64,000 bases of DNA, from the NCBI RefSeq assembly GCF_008086545.1, contig NZ_CP043026.1, positions 248,001 to 312,000 of the forward strand, in the 5' to 3' direction. This document shows positions 9,161-19,735 of the stretch, piece by piece. The position numbers and the translations under genes were made by a program. Positions within the stretch are counted from its first letter, which is position 1, and the number at the start of each line of letters is the position of its first letter. This stretch comes from Spiroplasma chinense. GTDB lineage: Bacteria; Bacillota_I; Bacilli_A; Mycoplasmatales; Mycoplasmataceae. Below the pieces are notes generated by a model. It was given only the letters and a program-made list of their open reading frames with translations. It did not search any database and was not told the origin of the DNA.

Positions 9161-9454
9161 TTGGACCGAAAAACAGCAAAAGAAAGAACTTTATGGATTT
9201 ATGTTAATATAGAACTTACACGAATTAAATATAGTTATGATAATCTAAACTTCTTTAATTCAACAGGAGAAGCTAGAGTGCATATTTTAAAACAAAAGTT
9301 GTACTATTTTGCCTTGAGGTATTTTAAGTTTAGGTGATTTGCAGTTAAATCTAACAAGCAACATTTTTTTTTTTTTTTTGTTCAAAGGTGATTAATTATT
9401 GTATTATTACATAGTAACAAATTTGAAAAGCAAAAATGTTCACAAAAAAATTAA
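9161..9454 (+). pseudogene. Possible decayed ORF with a 16-T tract
   Basis: From a TTG at 9161 a frame of about 97 codons stays open with TGA as Trp. It reads plausibly at first (RKTAKERTLWIYVNIELTRI, STGEARVHILKQKLYYFALR) but then passes through 16 consecutive T (9364-9379) into low-complexity sequence. No ribosome binding site is visible. I take it as a gene remnant or chance. No other gene is seen between the IS and the tRNA. Confidence 0.25.
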
Positions 9455-9514
9455 AAAAAATTAAAAAAATCGTTGCATTATTGAATATTCTATTTTATAA
9501 TCAATATTGGTTTT

Positions 9515-9591
<77 letters not shown>

Positions 9592-9612
9592 TTAAATGAA
9601 AACAAAAATCCG

Positions 9613-9650
9613 AAAATACACTTCTTTTATTCAAAAGGGGTGTATTTTTT
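9613..9650 (+). terminator. Terminator after tRNA-Ile
   Basis: AAAATACACTTCTTTT pairs with AAAAGGGGTGTATTTT (two G-T pairs) and runs into T residues. It ends the tRNA transcript just before the MATE gene ribosome site. Confidence 0.7.
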
Positions 9651-9679
9651 CTATATAGTTTATTAAGGAGGTGCAATTT

Positions 9680-11467
9680 ATGGAACCAGTAAAAGATCAA
9701 GAATTATCTGTAAAAACTTATAAAAAAGGTAAGAAGTCAAAAAGACATTTTTTTGCTTCTGGTAAATGATATAAAATTGCACTTACCTTAATCTTATGAT
9801 CTGTTTTGCAAGAGATTATTATGGCATCAACAGATTTAATTGATAATGTATTTGTAAACCATTTAAGAGAAGAACATGTTTATGGTTATGATGCATTTAA
9901 AAATATGGTTTTAAACGAAAGTGGTTGAACCATGTTGGATTATGATTTACTTAAAAGTGTAAATCTTGAAAGTTACTATGGTAATGGAATTTTATATTTG
10001 CCAGGGCAAATTGGGGTTAATGCAGTATCTGCAAGTAACCAATTATTTATTCTAATGTTTTCAATGGTTTCAGGATTTTGTTATGGAGCTGGAATATTCA
10101 GCGCTCAATATTTTGGTGCTGGAGATTATCAAAGACTTAAACAAATTACGGCCTTAAAAATGTATCTTGTAATTTCAATTACAGGTGTATTTGCATTATT
10201 TGGACTTCCTGGAGTTACTGAAAAATTAATTGCTTTTACAACTCATCCAAATTATGACATTGTAAAACCTGATTTTTCAGCACCAAAAGATGGACAATAT
10301 GCAATTCAATTACATAAGTATATTCAAAATGAGGTTGCTAAAATGGCAACTCAACAAGGAGCAACTTACTATAGAATAGTTTCTTTAAGTTATCCATTGC
10401 TTACTATTAACCAAGTTGCGGTTACTGCTTTAAGAGAAACTAGAAGACCTTTCTACTCATTCTTTATGTCAGCAATTTCATTGGTAGCAAACTTTACTTG
10501 TAATGTATTTTTAACAGCTCCAACTTTTATTCCTGGATTTATTGGATTTGGTATTGAAGGTTCTGCAGCAGGAACTGTTGCTTCAAGAGTTTTACAAACA
10601 GTATTTATATTTGTACTTCTTGGTATTAAGAAATTTGAATTTATACCAAGTATTAAGCACTTTAAAATTGAAAGAACAGTTTTAAGAGTAGCTTTAATCA
10701 AAAGTATGCCAATTCTTTTAAATGAAACACTGTTTGCTCTAGGACAAGTTGTACAAGTTAAATTGAGAGCAATGTATTCTGTAGATTCTTTATCTGCAAA
10801 TGCAATGTATGAAACCATGTTAATGGCATTCTTCTCGCCAATGTATCATGGATTAAATGCAGGAATATCTGTATTGGTAGGTAATGAGCTAGGAGCTCAA
10901 AACTTTGATAAAGCTCAATATAACGCAAAACACTTAATGAGATTAAGTTTTATGATAGCTACAGGGTTCTTAATGATATTTTCTGGATTATCATTTGTCT
11001 TACCTAAATTAATCTTTCCAAATATTACAAAAGAGGGATTAAGAATTGGACAATGAATGATATTTATCTATACTATGACTTATCCAATAATCTTATTAAA
11101 CTCTTGTGTATATTCAATTTTAAGAGCTGGGGGAAATGTTATTAATGCATTTTTAATGGATTCAGGATTTAACTGAGTATTACAAATTCCAACCCTTTGT
11201 TTATTAATTTTAGGAAATACTGAAGTAAGTAATTCAGGATTTATAACTTTAGGTATTATTTCAATACACTTAATAATTTGTATGTTTGAAGTAGTTAAAG
11301 TAATTCCAGCAACCATTTTCTACTTTAGAAGAAAATGAGTAAGAAGTATTATTGTTGCTAAAAACGTTTCTGTTGAAACAGATAAAAATATAGGATCATT
11401 TAGTCAAGAAATTAGTGCAGAATCTGTAATTGAAAATGTAGATTTAAATGATAAAGTTGAAAGATAA
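9680..11467 (+). CDS. MATE family efflux transporter
   Basis: About 595 residues. The repeated MATE signature features are present: a first half with AVSASNQLFILMFSMVSGFC, YGAGIFSAQYFGAGDYQRLK, and a second half with ALGQVVQVKLRAMYSVDSLS, GLNAGISVLVGNELGAQNF. It has about twelve membrane helices. The N-terminal tail is long and basic, and an extra loop around residues 60-105 makes it longer than usual MATE proteins (about 450). Such proteins export cationic drugs or metabolites against H+ or Na+. AAGGAGGTG precedes the ATG. The stop lies at the edge of a strong terminator. TGA encodes several Trp. Confidence 0.88.
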
Positions 11468-11468
11468 A

Positions 11469-11496
11469 CACCTTGCCTTTGGCAAGGTGTTTTTTT
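11469..11496 (+). terminator. Terminator of the MATE gene
   Basis: CACCTTGCC-TTT-GGCAAGGTG is a nine-base perfect stem followed by seven T, directly after the MATE stop codon. Confidence 0.85.
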
Positions 11497-11501
11497 GACA
11501 C

Positions 11502-11529
11502 TTGTTTAATAAAACTAAGATGTTATAAT
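11502..11529 (+). promoter_or_regulatory. Candidate promoter (TTGTTT-16-TATAAT)
   Basis: TTGTTT and TATAAT are separated by 16 bases, just after the MATE terminator and about 160 bases before the next gene. A TTGACA at 11495-11500 is too far from the -10 box to be its partner. Confidence 0.5.
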
Positions 11530-11691
11530 GAACCCATATTAATTAACAATGAATCTTGTATATTTTGCGCAAATAATAATAATTTTATAAAACATACATA
11601 AAAAAACAACTAAATACAAAATTAAGAGCCTTTTCAAATGTTGTTATTTTTTGTATTACCAAAAATATTTTAAAAGAAAAGAGAAGATTTT

Positions 11692-13290
11692 ATGAAATTT
11701 AGAAAAACATTTTTAACTTCACTATTTTCGTTTATCCTGACCTCATCTATTCTTCTTATAACTTTTTCTAGTAAGGTTACATTAAACATTTCAGAAAAAA
11801 GTGTTTATTTAGAAAGAGAAAGTTATTTGAATGATAAAGCCTTAGTTTTAAGAAGTGAAGATGTAAGTGATTTAGTTCTATTGGACAAAGGATTTGTTAG
11901 GAATGATGGGTACTTAAAGGTACAAACAGAATCGTATTTAGAAAAGGAAGCAGAAAAGTTTATAGAAGTTTATGATTTAAAAATTAAAGATGGCTCATTT
12001 TCATATGAAGTTAGAATTCGTAGATACAATGTAGAAAAAATAGAAAAATTAATTTACACATTTTTGGATGATGAATTAAATATACACAATACAAAAATTC
12101 ATGATTATAAGGAATTTTCAATCGAAATGACTTTCATTAATGCATATTTAAACGACAGTCATATAAATGCAAACAACAGTTTTGAAGAGACCTTATCTAA
12201 GCTTTATTTAAAAAAAATAAGTCTTGCAAATATTGCAGAATTTAATTATTTAAATACATATGCATATAACCAGTATAGAGCAGAGATAGAAAATGAACGT
12301 AGACCAAATCACTTCACCCAAACCATTAATGGTTGAAAATCCGTTGAAAGTAATTTTGATAAATTTATGATTACTGCATTTACATCAATAACAACTATGA
12401 TAATAACAACTGTAATTTTAAGTTATGTAGCCTCTGCCGTCGCAGGAACTATTGTTTTTAAAACGCTATTATCAGTAATATGAAAAAAATTAACTCTTAT
12501 GGGGTTTACAAACATGTTATTTTTAAATGTAAAAATTCTAGTAGCCTTGTCAATGGGTTTTTTGTTTTCATTTCCAATATCACAAGTTTTTAACTCTGTC
12601 TTTATTAAACTTTATCAAAAAAATAATATATCTAATATAATTGAAAAAAATAGATTATTCATTTCAGGTGAATATGGTGAAGATATCTTTGACAAATATA
12701 AGGATTTCTTTATGGGCGGATTTAGCAACGGCATAGTTGGTAAATTGAGTTCTTTGTTTGGCAAATTGGGTGTCAAAGATAGAGCTGTTTTAATATTTGA
12801 TAAGATTAGAAATCCAATGTGAGATCTAAATTATGTAAATTCTTATTCATATGCCAAATACAGAAAATGGTTACCATGAATTACTTACGAAATAAATAAA
12901 AGTAGAGCACATTATATGAATAATAATGCTAGAAAAATGACTTTTTTCACAGCAACCCTAGCTTCAAAATCAACATGACTGATAACGTATTTTGGTGATA
13001 TCAAAACTCCATTAGATAATTTTTATGAAGTTCATCATGCTGGAAATTGACTAGAAAAAACTCGTTTAGAAATAACGCCAAATTTTACTAAGAAGACAAA
13101 TTCTGCAATTAAAGCTATGTATGTTTCAAAAAATCTTAGAACAGCAAGTGTTTATGCAAGAGTTTACTATGGGAATGAAATGGAGTTTGCCGATTTGGAT
13201 TACAGAGTAAAAAATATTTTAAGGAATTATCCTAAATCAACTAATAAAAATGTAGACAAATTTATTGCTTTTAGTGACATATATAGATAG
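11692..13290 (+). CDS. Hypothetical membrane protein
   Basis: A 532-residue protein I do not recognise. Residues 1-32 contain an N-terminal membrane anchor (FLTSLFSFILTSSILLITF). An external, charged segment of about 180 residues follows. Two or three central membrane helices come next (FMITAFTSITTMIITTVILS, MLFLNVKILVALSMGFLFSF). A cytoplasmic C-terminal domain of roughly 250 residues ends it. It has several TGA Trp codons. The C-terminal stretch SAIKAMYVSKNLRTASVYAR with later S-x-x-NVDKFI faintly resembles a KTSC domain, but I would not rely on it. It is followed eleven bases later by another membrane protein gene, so the two are probably co-expressed. Confidence 0.75.
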
Positions 13291-13301
13291 GAATTTAAGA
13301 G

Positions 13302-13868
13302 ATGAATAGAGAAGAATTTTGGAAAAAGAATAATATCAAAATTTGTATAAGAATGATGATTTTAATTTTTTGCACGTATATTTTATTTTTGGCGTCATTG
13401 ATAATAGCTGCTTTTTATAGCATCAACTCTTCTGATTATAAGAATTCTAACGTATTCTTATGCTTTATATTTGCTGTTATTTTTTTCATATCTTTTTTCA
13501 CCACAATTATATTCTTAGTTGTTAATAGTTGGAATATAAGTAAGGGCAAGGGATCAAATTATGAGGGAGCATGTTTAATATTTATTTCCTTTTTTGTTGG
13601 TTCTAAAAAAATAAAAAAAATGCATCCTAATTCGGATTGAAATTTCCCATTTGGAAATCTACTGGAAACTTGTATAAAACAATATTGATGGTTTGGTATG
13701 TTTAACATACTGAATTTACCCCTAATTTATGTTTGTATTAGAATATTTTGTTTTTCATTTGGAAAAAAATTGGGTAAAGAAATAGATGAATTAAAGCTTG
13801 ATGATTTGTCAAAAATAGACGAGATAGATTCTAATAAAAATATACAAAGTTTAAGTGAAAAAAATTAA
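13302..13868 (+). CDS. Hypothetical multi-pass membrane protein
   Basis: A 188-residue protein starting MNREEFWKKNN. Two strong membrane helices (MMILIFCTYILFLASLIIAA, VFLCFIFAVIFFISFFTTII) run into a third hydrophobic stretch. A fourth segment lies near FGMFNILNLPLIYVCIRIFC, and an acidic, Lys-rich tail ends it. TAAGAGATG gives a weak ribosome site. It probably forms an operon with the preceding gene. A decayed paralogue with the same N-terminal REEF motif follows at 13914. Function unknown. Confidence 0.7.
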
Positions 13869-13913
13869 AAAAACAATTTACAATTTTTAGTTTTTTTTTG
13901 GGGGGGTAAATAA

Positions 13914-14136
13914 GTGTCTAGAGAAGAATTTCTTTACATAACTATCAAAAAAATAATATCTAGATGATTATTTTTAACACAATTGCAGGTGCTTCATTGA
14001 TGAGTTTAATGTTTGTTTATTGAGACAAATTAGATTAAGTATTTTTGCGGAAATATTATTTTTTATGATTATAGTTCATTTAATAACTGTACCTATTGGA
14101 TTAACTTGATTACTTATGTCTAATATCAAAAGAATT
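13914..14136 (+). pseudogene. Decayed paralogue of the preceding membrane protein
   Basis: A GTG with a GGGGGG ribosome site begins VSREEFLYITIKKIISRWLF, matching the N-terminal pattern of the gene at 13302 (NREEFWKK). The frame stops after about 33 codons. A second frame then carries the hydrophobic continuation IRLSIFAEILFFMIIVHLIT to the TAA at 14134-14136. This is a frameshifted, shortened copy. Confidence 0.55.
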
Positions 14137-14192
14137 TAAAAAAAATATAAAGGAAGAAAAAAAACTATTGATTTAGCTTAGAAAACCCAAAG

Positions 14193-14215
14193 AAATCCAA
14201 AAAATGGATTTTTTT
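14193..14215 (+). terminator. Terminator before the mgtA leader
   Basis: AAATCCA-AAAAA-TGGATTT with a T tail. An outer stem AAAACCCAA (14182) / TTGGGTTTT (14224) encloses it, and its 3' arm overlaps the -35 box of the next promoter. Confidence 0.65.
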
Positions 14216-14223
14216 AAATTTTA

Positions 14224-14253
14224 TTGGGTTTTAGAGTTTTTTTCCCTTATAAT
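14224..14253 (+). promoter_or_regulatory. Candidate promoter for the mgtA transcript (TTGGGT-18-TATAAT)
   Basis: TATAAT at 14248-14253 and TTGGGT at 14224-14229 are spaced by 18 bases. The transcript would start near 14260 and carry a leader of about 150 bases containing a short ORF. Confidence 0.5.
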
Positions 14254-14281
14254 AAAAAAGGTTTAGAAAGAGGTGGTAATT

Positions 14282-14374
14282 ATGGCAATTCCTTCCGTCA
14301 GCAGTTGAAACAATTTAGTGAACGATATTAAGAAGAATGCCTATAATTGCGCTCTTTCTTATTTAGTACGTTAA
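14282..14374 (+). CDS. Possible 30-residue leader peptide upstream of mgtA
   Basis: A 30-codon frame begins at an ATG with a good AGAGGTGG ribosome site: MAIPSVSSWNNLVNDIKKNA followed by YNCALSYLVR, with one TGA Trp. It ends 35 bases before the ATPase gene. GAAGAATG inside it (about 14331-14339) is complementary to CATTCTTC (about 14382-14389). The latter lies next to a TTCCT that can pair with the AGGAG of the mgtA ribosome site. Ribosome position on the leader could therefore switch between open and closed mgtA initiation. No known riboswitch class was recognised. Regulation by this peptide is inference. Confidence 0.45.
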
Positions 14375-14409
14375 TATAGTCATTCTTCCTATAAAAAGGA
14401 GAAAAAACT

Positions 14410-17112
14410 ATGAAAAGACTTAAATTAGAAAATAATAATAAAAATTCAAAAACAAAATTAATTCAAAATAAACTTACAAACTATTCTAAGTATTCTCAAC
14501 AAGATGTTCTAAAAGATCTTCAAGTACCAAGTTTTGGTCTAAATGAAGAACAAGTAGAACAAGCTGTTGAAAAGTACGGTTCAAACAAGTTAAAAGCTAA
14601 AGGATTTAATTTCTTTACAACTTTTGCAAAAACTTTTCTAAGTCCTTTCAATATAATCTTAACTATCATCGCAGCTTTCAACTTCTACACTTATTTTTCA
14701 GGAGAAGACAGAGAAATGTCTGATCTTGCTGGTGCATTAATTGTTCTATTTATGATTCTATTAAGTGGATCAATTATGTTTTTCCAAGAAGTAAAGTCAC
14801 ACTTAGTAATTAAAAAAATATCATTTGATAACAAAAAAACAACCAAAGTTATTAGAGATGATGAGTACAATATTACAAATATTGATAATGCTAATTCAAT
14901 TAAATTAATTAAAGAAGCAGAAGCTATTGACTCTGAAGACTTAGTACCTGGAGATTTAATTTACCTTTCAAACGGAGACTTAATTCCATCAGATGTAAAA
15001 ATCATATGAGCAAATAGTTTATATGTTGATCAAGCATCATTAACAGGTGAATCTTTTCCTGTGCAAAAAAAAGAAGTTAACGAAAATTCATCATATTTAG
15101 AATATGAAAATATTTGTTATATGGGAACTAGTGTAGTTTCAGGTTCTGCTCTTGGAGTAGTAATTGCAACTGGATACAACACTTATTTCTCAACTATCAA
15201 TGATAAAGTAACTGAAAAAAGACCTAAAAGTTCATTTGACAAAGGTATTAAAAAAGTTACATTCTTATTAATTTCATTTATGCTTGCTGTAACACCAATT
15301 ACTTTATTAGTATTTGGACTGGGACATGGTGGACAATGAGTTAATGCAGCATTATTTTCTGTATCAATCGCTGTAGGATTGACACCAGAAATGATGCCAA
15401 TTATTGTTACATCAAACCTTTCAAGGGGATATTTAAAAATTAAAAAAGAAGATGTTTTAGTCAAAAATTTAAACGCTGTTCAAAATATGGGAGCGATAGA
15501 TATTTTATGTACTGACAAAACAGGAACAATAACAAGTGGTGAAATCAAACTAGATAGAGTTTTAGATTACAGCTCACAAAAATGTGATTTTGTAAATAAA
15601 GCACTTTACTTAAACAGTTACTTCCAATCAGGATTCCAGAATCCTATTGATCAAGCTGTATTACTTTCAAAAGACATCGAAAAACCTGATGTTGAAAGTT
15701 ATACAAAAGAATGAGAAGTACCATTTGACTTTACAAGAAAAATCTTATCTGTCATCTTAACTAAAGATGACGAAAAAGAAATTTTCACAAAAGGTGCAAT
15801 TGAAGAAATTCTAAAAGTTTGCGACAGAATTTCTATCAGAGGAAAAATAGAACCAATAACACAAGAACATAAAGATAAAATTATCAAAAAAGCTGAAGAG
15901 ATGAACCTTGATGGTTACAGAGTAATTGGAATTGCTCACAACCACCTAGAAGATGAAGATATTGAAGAAGACTTAGTATTTTACGGTTTTGCAACATTCT
16001 TTGATGAGCCAAAAGAAACATCAAAAGAAATTATTAAAAACTTAAAAGAAAAAGGTATCGACACTAAAGTATTAACTGGAGACAGTGAAGTTATAACAAG
16101 AGCTATTTGTAAAAAAGTAGACTTTAAAATTACAAAAATTTATAGTGGAAAAGAAATTGAAGAGATGAGTGAATCTCAATTAAGAAAGGCTGTAGTTAAT
16201 GCAAATGTATTTGTAAAACTTAGCCCAATGCATAAATCAATGATCATTTCTTGTTTAAAAGAACAAGGACATGTAGTTGGATTTATGGGAGATGGAATTA
16301 ATGATGCGCCAGTTTTAAGAGAATCTGATGTAGCTATTTCATTCTCTGATGCATCAAACATAGCACAAGATGCAGCAGATATTATTTTGGTTGATGAATC
16401 ATTAATGGTTCTTGAAACTGCAGTGCACGAAGGAAGAGTGAGTTTAGCAAATATATTGAAATATATTAAAGTTACAATTGCTTCAAACTTTGGAAATGTA
16501 TTAAGTGTACTTGTAGCATTGTTCTTAACATCAGTTGAACCAATGCAACCAATCCACTTACTATTACAAAACTTAATTTACGATATTGTTATGTTTGCAT
16601 ATATATTTGATAAAGTTGATAAAAAATTCACAGACACACCTAGACCATTTAGAACCAAAAATATTATTTGGTTTACAGTCATAAACGGGCCTGTAAGTTC
16701 AATTTTTGATATATCAACATTCTTAGTATTAATTTATGGTTACCAACATAAATTAGGAATAGAACCAGGTATGAGCTATGATGCAAGTAATAACATTAAT
16801 GGGGTTCAAATGTTTAACGCTTCATGATTTGTTGTTGGATTAATGACTCAAACAGCGGTTCTACAAATGTATAGAACTGAAAAAATACCATTTATTCAAT
16901 CTAATGCATCATGACAAGTAAATGCAGCAACAGTGTTTGTTTGTGCAATGGCAGTTATTGTGCCATTCACACCATTTATTGCAGAAAATGTTAAAATGCT
17001 TCAACCACCTATAACATTCTTGCCAATAGCTTTAGGATTTGTATTAGCTTATGTAATGCTAGCACAAGTTGTAAAAACACTATACATCAAAAGATTTAAA
17101 GAATGATTATAA
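14410..17112 (+). CDS. mgtA: Magnesium-translocating P-type ATPase (MgtA/MgtB type)
   Basis: A 900-residue P-type ATPase of type IIIB. The N-terminal cation-ATPase domain is LNEEQVEQAVEKYGSNKLKA. Actuator-domain motifs follow (VPGDLIYLSNGDLIPSD, LTGESFPVQ). The phosphorylation motif DKTGTITSGE has Asp near residue 369. TGDSEV and the hinge GDGINDAPVLRESDVAISF follow. The C-terminal membrane segments (LLLQNLIYDIVMFAYIFDKV) are characteristic of MgtA. ATP hydrolysis drives Mg2+ import across the cell membrane. It is preceded by a leader ORF and candidate pairing elements, consistent with regulated expression, and is followed by a terminator. TGA Trp codons are frequent. Confidence 0.93.
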
Positions 17113-17118
17113 AACACA

Positions 17119-17147
17119 AAAACTCTACACAATGGTGTAGAGTTTTT
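17119..17147 (+). terminator. Terminator of mgtA
   Basis: AAACTCTACAC-AATG-GTGTAGAGTTT followed by T residues, just after the mgtA stop. Confidence 0.8.
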
Positions 17148-17200
17148 TAAATTTTAATTACTTTTAATGTAAAATTATTTAAGTGTAGAGGTGAGCAATT

Positions 17201-19618
17201 ATGGAATTTTCACATAAAAAAATAGAAAAAAAATGACAAAAGTATTGAGATGAAAATCATACTTTTAAAACAACAAATAATCACGATAAAAAATCTTTTG
17301 TACTAGATATGTTTCCTTATCCAAGTGGAGCTGGACTTCATGTAGGACACCCAAAAGGATATACTGCAACTGATGTTTTTGCAAGAATGAGAAGAATGCA
17401 ACAATATGATGTACTTCACCCAATTGGGTGAGATGCATTTGGTCTTCCAGCAGAACAATATGCACTTAAAACAGGAAATGATCCAAGAGAATTTACAGCT
17501 AAAAATATTGATATTTTTAGAGCACAATTAAAAACATTAGGTTTTAGTTATGATTATGAAAAGGAAGTTAACACAAGTCATCCAAATTATTACAAAGTAA
17601 CACAATGAATTTTTCAACAACTTTACAAAAAAGGATTAGCAGAAATTAGAGAAGCTAATGTTAATTGATGTGAAGGATTGGGAACAGTTCTTGCAAATGA
17701 AGAAGTAATTTTAGAAAACGGTAAAATGGTAAGTGAAGTTGGTGGTTTTGAAGTTATTAAAAAACCAATGAAACAATGAGTTTTAAAAATTACAAAATAT
17801 GCAGACAGATTACTTGATGGACTTGAAGGTTTAGATTGACCAAATTCAGTAAAAGAATTACAAAAAAACTGAATTGGTAAATCTAAAGGTATGTTAATAG
17901 ATTTTAAAGTTGAAAATAAAGATGATGTAATTAAAGTATTTACAACTAGAGCAGATACTATTTTTGGTGTTTCATACATTGTTTTAGCACCTGAAAATGA
18001 AAATGTTTTAAAATTAACAACCCAAGATAATTTAGATAATGTAAAAAAATATATTGAAGTTACAAAAACAAAAACTGATATTGAAAGACAAGATGATTCA
18101 AAAGAAAAAACTGGTGTCTTTACTGGAAGTTATGTAATAAACCCAGTTAATGGTGATAAAGTACCAGTTTGAGTTGCAGATTATGTTTTAAATGATTATG
18201 CAACTGGTGCTGTAATGGCAGTTCCAGCACATGATGAAAGAGATTGAAAATTTGCAAGTAAATATGATTTACCAATCAAATTTGTAATTGAAACAAAAGA
18301 TGAATCAAAAGCGTTTGTTGGTGAAGGGATTCACATTAATTCAGAATTTTTAGATGGTTTAGATAGAATCCAAGCAATTGAAGCTATGGGTAAAAAACTA
18401 AAAGAATTAAATGCTGGAGAAGAAAGAATTAACTATAAACTTAGAGATTGATTATTCTCAAGACAAAGATTTTACGGAGAACCTTTCCCTGTATTATTTT
18501 TAGAAGATGGAGAAATTGCTCTAATTGATGAAAAAGATCTTCCTTTGGAATTACCAAAAACAGATTACATTAAACCATCAGGAACTGGAGAATCTCCACT
18601 TGCCAATTTAACCGATTGAGTAAACGTTGAGTATAACGGTAAAAAAGCAAAAAGAGAAACAAATACAATGCCTCAATGAGCGGGTTCTTGTTGATATTAC
18701 TTGGCATACATTTTAACTGTAAGTCCAAACGAACTAATTGATATTGAATCACAAGAAGCTAAAGAGTTATTTAAAAAATGATTACCTGTAGACTTGTATA
18801 TTGGGGGACAAGAACATGCAGTTCTTCACCTAATGTATGCACGTTTTTGACACCAAGTGTTATTTGATCTTGGTGTTGTACCAACACCAGAACCATTCCA
18901 AAAACTAATTAATCAAGGAATGATTTTGGCAGATACTGGTGAAAAAATGTCTAAATCAAAAGGTAACGTAATTAATCCAGATGAAATTGTAGAATCTCAT
19001 GGAGCAGATACTTTAAGATTATATGAAGTATTTATGGGACCACTTGAAGCATCATTACCTTGAAGTTTTAAAGGATTAGATGGTGCTAGAAAATGATTAG
19101 ATAGAGTTTATAGAATGGTTGAAACTATTGAATTGACAGATCAAAACAATGGTAACCTAGACTTTGTTTATAATGATGTTGTAAAAAAAGTTACAAAAAT
19201 GATTGAAGAATGTAAATTTAATACTGCAATTTCTCAATTAATGGTATTTGTAAACGCAGTTTACAAAGAAACAACACCAGTTTACAAAGAATACATTTTT
19301 AACTTTACAAAAATGTTATCTGTTTTTGCCCCTCACTTAGCTGAAGAGTTATGAGAAAAAATGGGAAATAAAAATTCAGTTTGTCTTCAAGAATGACCAA
19401 GTTATGATGAAAGCAAACTTGTATTAAATACAGTAACAATTGCGGTTCAAATTAATGGTAAACTTAAAGCCACTTTTGAAGCTGATAAAGGTTTAGCAAA
19501 AGAAGAATTAATTTCAAAAGCAAAAGAAATTCAAAACATTGCTGAAAATATTCAAGGAAAAGAAATTGTTAAAGAAATTGCTGTTCCTGACAAAATTGTA
19601 AATATCGTAGTCAAATAG
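17201..19618 (+). CDS. leuS: Leucyl-tRNA synthetase
   Basis: An 805-residue class Ia aminoacyl-tRNA synthetase charging tRNA-Leu in the cytoplasm. The HIGH-type motif is [13 protein letters not shown] near residue 45. The editing domain carries [12 protein letters not shown] and the [12 protein letters not shown] motif. The zinc-type region is reduced. The catalytic [11 protein letters not shown] loop lies near residue 582, followed by the anticodon-binding domain. The length is normal for bacterial LeuRS. Many Trp are TGA. The start has GAGGTGAG upstream. No T-box leader is visible in front of the gene. Confidence 0.97.
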
Positions 19619-19654
19619 CCTGAAAAGGTTATTTTTTTTGTTGTTAATTTTAAA

Positions 19655-19679
19655 ATTGTATACAATTATTGTATACAAT
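19655..19679. promoter_or_regulatory. Tandem palindromic operator for a GntR-type regulator of the citrate operon
   Basis: The perfect palindrome ATTGTATACAAT occurs twice, at 19655-19666 and 19668-19679, with centres 13 bases apart. TTGTATACAA-type sites are the known class of operators for GntR/FadR-like regulators, including citrate regulators of the CitO type in Gram-positive bacteria. The sites lie about 60 bases before the first gene of the citrate operon, next to a GATAAT -10-like box at 19695. The regulator is most likely the GntR domain encoded in the same operon at 24479. Confidence 0.8.
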
Positions 19680-19735
19680 TTTCCTAAAATGGTAGATAAT
19701 TAAGTTAGCAGAGATGCTACGAAAGGAAAAAAGAT

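Noticed and set aside
14254-14409. Known Mg2+ or Mn2+ riboswitch (M-box or yybP-ykoY) before mgtA
   Set aside because: The leader is too short, and I could not match the conserved core sequences of either class; kept only as a possible leader-peptide mechanism.
17148-17200. T-box leader before leuS
   Set aside because: Only about 50 bases lie between the mgtA terminator and leuS, with no room for a T-box.
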